Positions 51,409 through 59,626 of a stretch of DNA of 64,000 bases are shown one piece after another. Under the pieces are notes generated by a model, which saw nothing but the letters and a program-made list of their open reading frames with translations, had not been told where the DNA came from and did not search any database. Location of the stretch: positions 1-64,000 of the forward strand of contig CAJUCO010000007.1 of assembly GCA_910585245.1 (NCBI GenBank), written 5' to 3'. The position numbers and the translations under genes were made by a program. This DNA comes from an uncultured Oscillibacter sp. (lineage in GTDB: Bacteria; Bacillota; Clostridia; Oscillospirales; Oscillospiraceae). Each line of letters opens with the position of its first letter. Within the stretch, counting starts at the first letter, position 1.

Positions 51409-53301
51409 CTAAAGAGCGGCGGAGCCTTCTTGAAACAGCGGCTTGAAAATCATCTCCAGGTCCTCCTCGCTGGTGGGCAGCACCTCCAGCGTCCGACGGC
51501 CGATGGCCTCCAGCATGGTTTGCTCTTTTTGAAAGAGCCGTTGGTAGACAACCCCCTCCATAGACCAGAGGCCGTGCTCCGTCCGGTATTCCGTCTGGAG
51601 AAAGACGTACTGGGTATACTGCCCCTTGGGCAGCCCCAGGCGGTGGATGCGGTCTTTGGACTGGAGCAGGTGAACCAGGTTATAACTGTACTCAAAATAG
51701 ACGGCGTCGTGACAGACGCTGTGCAGGGACACGGACTCCGCCAAAGTGTGGGGATTGGTCAACAGCACCTGGAAACGCCCGGATTTAAAGTCCTGCAAAA
51801 TGTTTTGCCGCTCTTCCAGAGGCACCGCGCCATAGATGCAACGGGTGGAGACTCCCTGGGCTTCCAGAGTTTCGGAAAGGGTGTGGATGGAGTCCAAAAA
51901 GACGCACCAGATGATCACCGGCTTTCCCTCTTTGGCCAGCCCCTCCACCAGCTGAACACAGCGGCGGAGCTTTTCGGAGGGGGGACAGGCTTCGATCAGC
52001 CGCCGGGCCTCCTGGCCGCAGCCGTCAAGGCCGGTGTCTTCTTCCGGGGTTTTGTCGTCCAGCAGATACCGGAAATCCTGGAGGTCCAGCCGCTGGAGTA
52101 GAAGCCGGGGATTGCTCTCCATCTGAAGAATTCGCAGAAACAGGGCCAGCTTGTTTCGCCGGTATTTTTGGACCAAGAGTTCCAGCAGCCGGTTTTCCTC
52201 TTCGGTGGCAGGGCAGGAGAGAATCTGGTCCGGCAGGGCCGGGGGGACCTCCAGCTGCTCTTTGCTCGTCCGGCAAAAGAAGGGCTGGAGCCGGTGGTTG
52301 ACCGTCGCCGCTTCCGCCAGGGTGGGGCGGCGGAGGAGCATATCGGAGAAACCGAAGAACTCGTCGTATTCGTTGGGGAACAGGATATGCAGCAGATTGT
52401 AGAGGTCCAGGTAGGAGTTGGGGACCGGCGTTCCGGTGAGGGCGGTGAGGTAAACGGACTGCTCCGCCAGGGCCAGGGCGGCGGAGGCGTACTCCCCGCC
52501 TACTTTTTTGACCTTGTGGATCTCGTCGAAAACCAGCAGGGCCTGGGACCGGACCAGGGGAAGCAGGTCCTCCAGCACGTTGCCCACCGATTCATAGTTT
52601 ACCAGAATCAGGTTTACATTCCCGGTGTCATACCGCAGCGCCGCCCTTCGGGCCGCCGGTGTGGACAGTCCGGGGCCATGGAGATTCAGGACCCGCAAGG
52701 ACTCCTTTCCGGTGAAGCACAGGAAAAACTCGTCCATCCAGGAGCCGAAGGCGTTCTTGGGGCAGACCACCACCAGCCGCTTGATGAGCCCCCGGCTTTT
52801 CAAGCAGGCGTAGACCCCCAGCACAGAAGCGGTTTTACCGGAGCCGGGGACGGAGAAGTTGGCCGCCCGCTTCATGGCAAAGAGAAAGAAGGAGTCCCAC
52901 ATCTGCCGTTCCCGCAGGGGCCGGGCCATGGCGGCGTTCACCACGGACTGGTATTCCCGGAATCGGGGGAGCAGCTTCTCCTCCCGGTTTTTGATCTCTA
53001 CGCCCAGGCGGAACCGCTGCTCCAGGTAGTTGCCCCGGTTCTGGATATAGTCCGCCAGAGCGGGGGAGACCGTGAGGACCACGTTTCGTTTGGTGCATTC
53101 CGTCTGGCACAGGCCGATGATGCGCTGAAAGTCCAGGTGGGTCAGGGCGGACTTGCCGGTGAACAGGCCGCCCTCCTGCTTTTCAATATAGCGGCGGAGG
53201 GAGAGTTTATAAAAAGCGCTGTAGGGCAGAGCCTCCGCCTCTTCTGGCGGAAGCTGGAGGGTCAGGGCGGCGTTTTGGTAGTCTAAAAACCAGCCGGTCA
53301 T
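51409..53301 (-). CDS. SNF2-family DNA helicase/translocase
   Basis: 630 residues. Two-lobed SF2 motor: motif I FSVPGSGKTASVLG near 153-166, motif II VFDEIHKVKK near 262, motif III TALTGTPVPNS, motif V LLTNPHTLAESVSLHSVCHD, motif VI QSKDRIHRLGLPKG. The N-terminal 130 residues are not recognised. No nuclease or methylase domain is fused. It is the last gene of a three-gene minus-strand unit after a 59-base gap. SNF2 proteins move on DNA and are frequent in defence and DNA-modification islands. Confidence 0.88.
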   Translation of the reverse strand: MTGWFLDYQNAALTLQLPPEEAEALPYSAFYKLSLRRYIEKQEGGLFTGKSALTHLDFQRIIGLCQTECTKRNVVLTVSPALADYIQNRGNYLEQRFRLGVEIKNREEKLLPRFREYQSVVNAAMARPLRERQMWDSFFLFAMKRAANFSVPGSGKTASVLGVYACLKSRGLIKRLVVVCPKNAFGSWMDEFFLCFTGKESLRVLNLHGPGLSTPAARRAALRYDTGNVNLILVNYESVGNVLEDLLPLVRSQALLVFDEIHKVKKVGGEYASAALALAEQSVYLTALTGTPVPNSYLDLYNLLHILFPNEYDEFFGFSDMLLRRPTLAEAATVNHRLQPFFCRTSKEQLEVPPALPDQILSCPATEEENRLLELLVQKYRRNKLALFLRILQMESNPRLLLQRLDLQDFRYLLDDKTPEEDTGLDGCGQEARRLIEACPPSEKLRRCVQLVEGLAKEGKPVIIWCVFLDSIHTLSETLEAQGVSTRCIYGAVPLEERQNILQDFKSGRFQVLLTNPHTLAESVSLHSVCHDAVYFEYSYNLVHLLQSKDRIHRLGLPKGQYTQYVFLQTEYRTEHGLWSMEGVVYQRLFQKEQTMLEAIGRRTLEVLPTSEEDLEMIFKPLFQEGSAAL

Positions 53302-53360
53302 GAAAAAACCTCCTGATGTTCCCGGTTAAGTATGGTGATAGCCTGTAAAGTAATGAGCAT

Positions 53361-54584
53361 TTATTGGGGCAGATTTTCCCGAATTTCATCCGCCGCCCGC
53401 GCCAAAAGGTCCAGCTGCCGCCGGAGGCGCCGAAGCTCGCTGTCCCCCAGGCGGGAGAGAATGTTCACGTCGATACTCTCCAGAAACCCGGTGGCCTTCT
53501 CCGCCAGCAGAATGGGCCGGTTTCGGGTTTCCGTTTTCTTTGCCCGGAGCAGGTATTTGTCCATGGATTGTTCCAGGGCGCCGCTCAAATCCTCCCGGGT
53601 CCGGATCTTATCCCGGATGGCCTGTGTGCTCATCTCCTGGGGCGAGGGGAGGATGTCGATGATCTCGACGGCAATTTCCCGCTGTTCCTCCAGGAAGTCC
53701 TCCTGCTGTTCGCTGCCCATGATGTTCTTAAAGCCCCGGATGAAGCGGGTCATGTCCCCGGCGGGCCGCAGGAGGATGTTGACAAAGACGCTGTTTTTCA
53801 AATCCTCCTTCTCGTCCTCCGTCCGGCACTTTTTGAGGAGCTTCTGAAGCTCCTCCAGGGGAGAGTAGAGTTTTAAGTCCCGGGCGATGTGGAACTGCCC
53901 CGGCGCGTTGATGAACTCCAGAAGTTCCGTCATCAGCTCCGCCAGCTCCATCCGCTTTTTCACATCGGTGACGCTCTCACTGGTGCTTCTTGCGTACTCC
54001 TCTGGGGTCAGCAGCCCGGTTTCGAGAATGTCGTGATACACGCCCACCAGCCGGTCAATGGGGTCGTAGTCCACCTTGCCCTCCTCGCCGTGCTGGATGG
54101 AGAGCTCCAGGAGCTTGATCTGTTTGGCGCTGTTCTCGATGCTCCGGTCCAGAATGACGGCCTCGAACCAGCCGAATTTCGTGTCCTCGGCGGAGAGCTG
54201 GCGGAGGCAGGTAAAGCGCCGGTTTCCGTCGATGATCCGCCCGTCGTTCAGCACCACGCCCGGTTCCCGTTGGTCCACCAGCTTGATGTTGGCCTTGGTT
54301 TTGCGGAGGGCGTCGGGATTGCTCTCCACAAGAAAGCCCTCGATGATCTGGTTATAGTTTTCCCGGTCCGCCGGTTCCGGGGCCCGTCCTCCGTGCTGGG
54401 CCCGGTACTGGCTGATCCAGGTGGCAATGCGGTCGTTCTGGTCGTTGTAGTAAAGCTGGTCCAGCTTGATCCGGTACACCGGATAGGCCTCGGTGGCGCC
54501 GTCTACGGTCAGTTTCCGGGCCAGGGTGGTTTCCTGCACCGCGTGCTGGGACAGGCCGTTTCGCAGTAAATCCGTCATGGTCAA
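53361..54584 (-). CDS. ParB/sulfiredoxin-fold protein with DGNRR motif
   Basis: 407 residues. The N-terminal third has a ParB-like core: YRIKLDQLYYNDQNDR, then VVLNDGRIIDGNRRFTCLRQL with Asp119-Arg123 in the nucleotide-binding position, then LLELSIQHGEEGKVDYDP. The middle resembles the ParB helix-turn-helix region (SESVTDVKKRMELAELM); the C-terminal 150 residues are helical and charged. Unlike plasmid ParB it has no ParA partner here. ParB-fold proteins bind CTP or ATP, and some act as nucleases. Its start overlaps the upstream gene's stop by four bases, so expression is coupled. Confidence 0.75.
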   Translation of the reverse strand: MTMTDLLRNGLSQHAVQETTLARKLTVDGATEAYPVYRIKLDQLYYNDQNDRIATWISQYRAQHGGRAPEPADRENYNQIIEGFLVESNPDALRKTKANIKLVDQREPGVVLNDGRIIDGNRRFTCLRQLSAEDTKFGWFEAVILDRSIENSAKQIKLLELSIQHGEEGKVDYDPIDRLVGVYHDILETGLLTPEEYARSTSESVTDVKKRMELAELMTELLEFINAPGQFHIARDLKLYSPLEELQKLLKKCRTEDEKEDLKNSVFVNILLRPAGDMTRFIRGFKNIMGSEQQEDFLEEQREIAVEIIDILPSPQEMSTQAIRDKIRTREDLSGALEQSMDKYLLRAKKTETRNRPILLAEKATGFLESIDVNILSRLGDSELRRLRRQLDLLARAADEIRENLPQ

Positions 54585-57262
54585 ATCTCCTCCAGATATG
54601 TGTCGTAATCAATATACACCGTTTCCATAATCGTGTCGTAATACAGCTCGGAGCCCTGGACCACTTCCGTCAGTTTGTAGAGCGGTAAGGATATCCCATA
54701 CTGCCGCTCCAGCTTCTGCTGAAGGTCATAGATGTCCAAGTAGCCCAGGGGTTCCGCCTCCACCAGCCAGCGGAGGAAATCCGCCAGATAAACCGGCTCC
54801 TGCCCCGGGCGGAACAGCCGGTTTTTGCCCATGCGGCGGTAGGAGAAACGCGGGTCCTCCGCCAGCAGGGAACTGTAGAACCACTCGTCAAAGCCCAGGT
54901 CGTCCAGGGGATGGGAGAAACCCTCCCGCCGGAGGGAGGCGACGGTGAAATACTCGCCGGGCCGGGTGAAGACACACGCGGCGGTACCGTAATCCTCCAG
55001 AGCTTCGGCGTCCACGCCGCTGGATTGAAGGCGGCGGAGGGAGATGTATTGAAGGGGAAGAAACTCCACGATTTCCCTCCGGGCCTTGAGGTCGTTCAGT
55101 TCAGCCCAGTAGGATTTGATGTCCGTGTAGCGGTGATTCTGCCGGGTCATATCAACGACGCCGGTGTCCGTCAGCAGATGGCGGAAGTAATCGGTGGCGC
55201 CGGAATAGCGCGTCGATACCACATAGCGCTCGTAAGGGTGAAATCCCAGACTTTTCAGCACAAAGGGATTGAGGCTTCCGGGGGCGCTGTCCGGAAACTC
55301 CCGCCGGTAAAGCTGCCGGAGCTCCGTCATAGAGTAGAAATCCCCGGTCAGCAGCGCCTCCATACGGCTTTGCTGTTCCTCCGGCAGCGGCGGCTGGTCA
55401 ATCCGGTAGACGCCTCCGTGGAAATAGGGGTCAATACAGGAGAAATAGTTTGCCAGGACGGTTGCGCTTTTCACGCCATAGGCCTCCTCATAGCGCTGGG
55501 CCAGCTCGGTGTTGGACAGCGGAGCGTATTGGAGCAGCAGATCCAGCACCTGCCGGTCCCGGTCCGGTGTGCCGATCTCAATGGTGGGCATCTTCTTGAA
55601 CCGGACCTGGCCGCCGTCTTTGGGCCATATTTTTTTCAGGAGGTTGTGCAGCTCGTACTCGTCCCGGATGTCGTATTCCTTCATCAGCTCCGGATAGTCC
55701 CGGAAGAGCTTTAAAGTGGAGATCTCCATGTCCTCGTACCGCTCCAGGTCCAGAGTCTCCAGCAGGGGGGCGAAGTCCTGCTCGGGGATGGGATAATAAC
55801 GGAACCGCCGCCCCTGTATCCACAGCAGATGGTTGCTGGTATTGAATTTATTCTCATATGTGCGGGCCTCAATAACGAGGGACGGGTCTTCTCCCAATCC
55901 CAGGGAGTCCAGCATTTCCTGATATAGTTGCAGAAATTCCTCCATACTGGTGGTTTCCCGGCAGCGGGTCCGGACCAGGTAATCCGTCAGCTCAGGCCGC
56001 TTTTTCAGGACCCGGACGCCGCCGATGGTCACATACTGCTTATAAACCACCCGTTCCGCCCGCCGCCGGAGGGGGATGGGGATGTTTTCGTCCTCCAGAA
56101 GCTCCCGGATTGGCCTTCGCTCCCCCTTGGGCCGCACCATTTCCAGGTAGTGATAGGTTTCCTTCGGTTCGTCAAAGGCCAGAAGGAACTCCTTCCTGGA
56201 AAATTCATAGTGATGAAACAGGAATTGGTATTGGTCCTCGTAGAGCCGGGGGCGGGCGGCCAGGGCCTTTTGCGACAGCTGGCGGACCCGCTCCCGGGTA
56301 ATGCCGAAGCGCTGGCCCGTTTCCTCCAAAGTTGCTCCGCCAAGTCTGGCCAGCAGCAGCTCCCGCTGGCGTTGATCGGGTATGCGCTTTGCATACTCCA
56401 AAACCGTGGGCCAGCGGCGGCGGACCCGGTTATTTTGCAAGGTGATCTGTTCCCGGCGCAGCAGGTCCCCCAAAAGGAGCTTCGTCGTTTTGAGGGAGGT
56501 TCCGGAAGGCAGGTGCCGCCGCAGCTCCTCCAGGCTGACCCATTCTTCGTGCTGTTCCAGCAGCCGGAGGATGGCCCGGCGCGCCTCCCGGCGGATGGGG
56601 CCCTGCTGGAAGGCCAGGTCCAAAAGTTCCTCCTCTTCCGCGGCGGGGGAGGTCTCCCGGCAGGAGGCCAGCAGCCGCAGCAGGTCCCCCTGGGACAAAC
56701 TGGTGAACGCAGCCAGACGCTTTACCAGTTGGTACAGCGCTTCGCCGGACTCCCCGGCAGGGGCCGCTGCCCCAGAGCTTGGGGAGGAGAATTCCTCCCG
56801 CAACTTCTCCAGCTTTTCCATGATCTGGGTGGCGGTCTTCTTCCCCATGCTCTTAACCGCCAGCAAAGACTCCATGGTGGCGTCGGACAGGTCCGCCGCA
56901 GTGCGCACGCCCATGCTGTCCAGGCGGTTGTACGCCCGGACGGACAGGCCCAGCTCCCGCAGCGGAATGTCCGGCAGACGGGGAAGTGGAGGGTTCTCCG
57001 GGGTCTCCGAGTCCTGTGAAGGCTTTGGGGCTTCAGCCTTGGAGGCCACCTCCAGGAACCCGTCCCCGGCGCGGATGCGGGCGGTCAGGCTGGTGAGCTC
57101 ATCCGTGCTCTTTTTCCCCATGTTTCGGATGTCCTTCCACCCATCCTCCGGATAGTCCAGAAGTTGGCCCACGGTATGTATGCCCGCCCGCCGCAGGCAG
57201 TTGCTGGTGCGCGTAGAAAGGGGGAGGCGCTCCACGGAGTCCTCCCGTGTCAGATACAACAT
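54581..57262 (-). CDS. Large protein with two RNAP alpha-CTD domains and a sigma-4-like HTH
   Basis: 893 residues. Domain 1 (about 12-60) is an alpha-CTD: STRTSNCLRRAGIHTVGQLL and IRNMGKKSTDE, keeping the residues equivalent to E. coli R265, N268, C269, G296, K298, S299 and E302 that read UP elements. Domain 2 (about 101-152) is a second one, LGLSVRAYNRLDSMGV to SMGKKTATQ. Residues 300-336 resemble sigma region 4.2 (TLEETGQRFGITRERVRQLS). The remaining 550 residues are not recognised and lack a visible nuclease or ATPase motif. No sigma region 2 was found. It leads a coupled operon with the ParB-like and SNF2 genes, so a DNA-recognition role is likely. Confidence 0.8.
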   Translation of the reverse strand: MLYLTREDSVERLPLSTRTSNCLRRAGIHTVGQLLDYPEDGWKDIRNMGKKSTDELTSLTARIRAGDGFLEVASKAEAPKPSQDSETPENPPLPRLPDIPLRELGLSVRAYNRLDSMGVRTAADLSDATMESLLAVKSMGKKTATQIMEKLEKLREEFSSPSSGAAAPAGESGEALYQLVKRLAAFTSLSQGDLLRLLASCRETSPAAEEEELLDLAFQQGPIRREARRAILRLLEQHEEWVSLEELRRHLPSGTSLKTTKLLLGDLLRREQITLQNNRVRRRWPTVLEYAKRIPDQRQRELLLARLGGATLEETGQRFGITRERVRQLSQKALAARPRLYEDQYQFLFHHYEFSRKEFLLAFDEPKETYHYLEMVRPKGERRPIRELLEDENIPIPLRRRAERVVYKQYVTIGGVRVLKKRPELTDYLVRTRCRETTSMEEFLQLYQEMLDSLGLGEDPSLVIEARTYENKFNTSNHLLWIQGRRFRYYPIPEQDFAPLLETLDLERYEDMEISTLKLFRDYPELMKEYDIRDEYELHNLLKKIWPKDGGQVRFKKMPTIEIGTPDRDRQVLDLLLQYAPLSNTELAQRYEEAYGVKSATVLANYFSCIDPYFHGGVYRIDQPPLPEEQQSRMEALLTGDFYSMTELRQLYRREFPDSAPGSLNPFVLKSLGFHPYERYVVSTRYSGATDYFRHLLTDTGVVDMTRQNHRYTDIKSYWAELNDLKARREIVEFLPLQYISLRRLQSSGVDAEALEDYGTAACVFTRPGEYFTVASLRREGFSHPLDDLGFDEWFYSSLLAEDPRFSYRRMGKNRLFRPGQEPVYLADFLRWLVEAEPLGYLDIYDLQQKLERQYGISLPLYKLTEVVQGSELYYDTIMETVYIDYDTYLEEI

Positions 57263-57370
57263 AACAATGTTCCTTTTCCACTAAGTGATGACGGCACGAT
57301 TTGAAAGAGAAGTCAAGCCGTGCGCAGGGAGTTTTTCAAATATTAGAATACCATACGAATCCGCCATTTA

Positions 57371-57390
57371 CCATATGCAAACTGCATAGG
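57371..57390. repeat. CCATATGC-type palindrome, copy 1
   Basis: CCATATGC-AAACT-GCATAGG, an imperfect palindrome in the 234-base gap between the divergent operons. It shares CCATATGC and the five-base spacing with the palindrome at 59205-59225. Confidence 0.55.
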
Positions 57391-57410
57391 AGCCAAAAAT
57401 TTTCAAAACG

Positions 57411-57435
57411 CTATGCAGCGGGGATATGGTTTTTC
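57411..57435. repeat. CCATATGC-type palindrome, copy 2
   Basis: CTATGCAGCGGGGATATGG followed by TTTTT. It matches 59207-59231 (ATATGCAGCGGGCATATGG plus T-run) in all but a few bases, including the AGCGG centre, though its own arms pair less well. Confidence 0.55.
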
Positions 57436-57496
57436 CTTCTGGAAAATGGTACTATGGAAGGAAAAGAAGCCGCGAGGGCGGAGAAGGGAGGACCCT

Positions 57497-57655
57497 ATGG
57501 AACGAGACATGGAGGCTTTGCGGAGAGAGCTGCTGGACGAGGCTTACGCCGGGGCGTTTTCCGGCCTGGGGGCCATGATTTTGGACGCGGACGAAATTCG
57601 CCGGGCGGACGAGGACGAGCTGGAAGAGATCGCCCGGCGGACCGGCAGGGGCTGA
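57497..57655 (+). CDS. 52-residue acidic small protein
   Basis: Starts at ATG 57497 with GGAGG 5 bases upstream: ERDMEALRRELLDEAYAGAF, then LGAMILDADEIRRADEDELE and IARRTGRG. Helical and acidic. I have a general impression of similar small proteins in related bacteria but can name no family. Leads the plus-strand unit, 47 bases before the exonuclease fusion. Confidence 0.6.
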   Translation: MERDMEALRRELLDEAYAGAFSGLGAMILDADEIRRADEDELEEIARRTGRG

Positions 57656-57702
57656 GGAAATCTATCAAAAAAGCAGGAGGATGTCAGAAAGGAGCTTTCC
57701 CC

Positions 57703-59034
57703 ATGGATGAATTGCAGCTTTTGTCCCGCCAGCAGCCGGGACAGGTTTCCATCGACAACTTTCAGGAGCTGAAAACGGCCCTCACCGCCGTATTGACCCG
57801 CTATGAGGGCGTGGTCTACACCGAGGACCGCCTGGCCGACGCCAAGGCCGACAAAAAGGAGCTCTCCCGCCTCCGGCGGGACATCGACGAGCGGCGCAAG
57901 GAGATCAAAAAGGCGTATCTTGCCCCTTATCAGGACTTCGAGGCCCAGGTCAAGGAATTGCTGGCCATGGTGGACGCGCCGCTGGAGGAGATCAAGACCT
58001 TCGTCTCCGGCATGGAGGAGCGGGAAAAGGCCGCGAAACGCCGGGAAATTGAGGTGTACTTTTTCCAGCGGAGCGGCGCCTTAGGCGGTTTTGCCCCACA
58101 GGTTCTGAACAGCCCCGCGTTTTTTGAGGCGAAGTGGCTGAACAAGACCACCTCCCCCAAGACCTGGCAGACCGCTGTGGACGCGAAGATTACCCGAGCC
58201 GCCTGGGACCTCAACAGCATCCAGGCCGCCGCCGGGCCCCACACCGGGGCCATGACCGCAAGGTATCTGGAAAACCTCTCCACAGCTGGCCTGGCCGATT
58301 ACCGGAGCCAGCTCACGGCGGTATCTGCGCCGGAGACCGCCGCCCCGGCTGCCGCCGACTACCGCCAGGGGGATTTGACCCTGCGCCTGAGCGGCGGCGC
58401 GGAGGAGCTGGCCCAGGTGATGGAGGTGCTGTCCATGCTGGGGGTGGACTGCGAGGTTTTGGAGGACAACCGCCCCCAGCCCATGCCGGAGCTTACCCGG
58501 CCGGACTTTGACTCCTTCGTCTGCTTCGACCTGGAAACCAGCGGCACCTACGGAGCCGCCAACGGCGACGCCCCCGCCGAGATTACGGAGATCGGCGCGG
58601 TGCGGGTGGTGAACGGAGAGATCACGGAGACCTTCTCCCAGCTGGTGAACCCGGGGCGGAAGATCGTCCCCCGCATCGCCCGCATTACCCACATCACCGA
58701 CGAGATGGTGGCAGACCAGCCAGGACCGGAGGAGGCCGTCCGCCTCTTCGCGGACTTCGCGGGGGACAGCGTGCTGGTGGGACACAACATCAAGCAGTCG
58801 GACCTCCACTACGTCGACGCCGCCGCCCGGCGGGCGGGGGTCCGGCTGGAGAACCCCTTCTTTGATACGTATCGCTTTGCTCGCACCCTCAAGGAGGCCC
58901 AGGGCTGGGAGAACGTGAAGCTGGAGTATTTGTCCGAGGTGTTCGGCATTGAGCAGCCCGACGCCCACCGGGCCTGGTGCGACGCCCAGGCCAACGCCCT
59001 GCTGTATGGAAAATTGAAGGAACTGGCCCGGTGA
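57703..59034 (+). CDS. DUF1351-like domain fused to a DEDDh 3'-5' exonuclease
   Basis: 443 residues from ATG 57703, which has AAAGGAG 8 bases upstream. Residues 1-190 are coiled and charged, with RDIDERRKEIKKAYLAPYQD typical of the DUF1351 family of phage recombination-associated proteins. Residues 270-443 are a DnaQ/epsilon-type exonuclease: FDLETSG (ExoI), GHNIKQSDLHYVDAAARRAG (ExoII) and AHRAWCDAQANALLYG (ExoIII with His and Asp). All acidic residues and the His are present, so it should degrade DNA or RNA 3' ends. The fusion suggests DNA-end processing. Confidence 0.82.
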   Translation: MDELQLLSRQQPGQVSIDNFQELKTALTAVLTRYEGVVYTEDRLADAKADKKELSRLRRDIDERRKEIKKAYLAPYQDFEAQVKELLAMVDAPLEEIKTFVSGMEEREKAAKRREIEVYFFQRSGALGGFAPQVLNSPAFFEAKWLNKTTSPKTWQTAVDAKITRAAWDLNSIQAAAGPHTGAMTARYLENLSTAGLADYRSQLTAVSAPETAAPAAADYRQGDLTLRLSGGAEELAQVMEVLSMLGVDCEVLEDNRPQPMPELTRPDFDSFVCFDLETSGTYGAANGDAPAEITEIGAVRVVNGEITETFSQLVNPGRKIVPRIARITHITDEMVADQPGPEEAVRLFADFAGDSVLVGHNIKQSDLHYVDAAARRAGVRLENPFFDTYRFARTLKEAQGWENVKLEYLSEVFGIEQPDAHRAWCDAQANALLYGKLKELAR

Positions 59035-59042
59035 AAAGGAGA

Positions 59043-59073
59043 GGCCCCAGGCGTGACATTTACGCCTGGGGCC
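59043..59073 (+). terminator. Terminator after the exonuclease fusion
   Basis: 12-bp stem GGCCCCAGGCGT / ACGCCTGGGGCC (59043-59054, 59062-59073), seven-base loop, followed by GTTTGT. A new transcript therefore likely starts before 59295. Confidence 0.7.
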
Positions 59074-59204
59074 GTTTGTAAGGAGGGTTACTGGAAAACC
59101 GTCCCAAGGACCTTCCTTGAGGGGCGGACTCCTTCAAATTCCAGCTGAATGACGCTGAAGAGCCCGGCGTAAATAGAAGACCGCCTCCTTAAAAAAAGCA
59201 TGGA

Positions 59205-59231
59205 CCATATGCAGCGGGCATATGGCTTTTT
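59205..59231. repeat. CCATATGC-type palindrome, copy 3, with T-run
   Basis: Perfect 8-bp palindrome CCATATGC-AGCGG-GCATATGG (59205-59225) followed by CTTTTTT. It resembles an intrinsic terminator, but the same element in front of the other plus-strand transcript suggests an operator or an attenuator. Confidence 0.65.
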
Positions 59232-59294
59232 TCATTTTAAGGGTGTACAATAATATTGAGTATGCTGCAATTTTGGGGGAAGTGAGAATATTCC

Positions 59295-59612
59295 ATGAAG
59301 AAGAACACCGGCAATTTGTGGGACGAACCTTTGAGCCGGCCCCATTTGAGCGGCGATCTGAAAGAGAACGGGGACCGGTTTGTAAGCTGGAGCCTGAGAG
59401 AACAGCTGATGCGGCTTTTGAAGTGCGCGGGCTATGCGCCGCTGTATCCGCGTTTGCGGCGGGACGCCATCATCCTCCGCGGCATCGTCCACGGCACGCC
59501 GCTGGCGGCGGAGGTGAACGACCGGCTGATTGAGGAGAACGAAGGGGTGCTGTATGAAGACATTCCGGAGATCTCGCCGGTACAGAGAGTGCAGAAGACA
59601 GAAAAAGCATAA
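59295..59612 (+). CDS. Hypothetical 105-residue protein
   Basis: ATG at 59295 after GGGGGAAGTGAGAA. Sequence highlights: GDLKENGDRFVSWSLREQLM, KCAGYAPLYPRLRRDAIIL, RGIVHGTPLAAEVNDRLIEE. Mixed charged helical protein without signal peptide or metal motif. Fifteen bases separate it from the leucine-rich-repeat gene, so they are co-expressed. The family is not recognised. Confidence 0.6.
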   Translation: MKKNTGNLWDEPLSRPHLSGDLKENGDRFVSWSLREQLMRLLKCAGYAPLYPRLRRDAIILRGIVHGTPLAAEVNDRLIEENEGVLYEDIPEISPVQRVQKTEKA

Positions 59613-59626
59613 AGGAGGGCGGATTT

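Noticed and set aside
57301..57702. In-frame upstream extension of the exonuclease fusion
   Set aside because: Covers the promoter and palindromes and reads the 52-residue gene in the wrong frame; the ATG at 57703 has an excellent binding site.
59205..59231. Simple intrinsic terminator reading of the CCATATGC palindrome
   Set aside because: Possible, but there is already a terminator at 59043-59073 and no gene in between, and the element recurs upstream of another transcript, so a purely terminating role was not accepted as the sole explanation.
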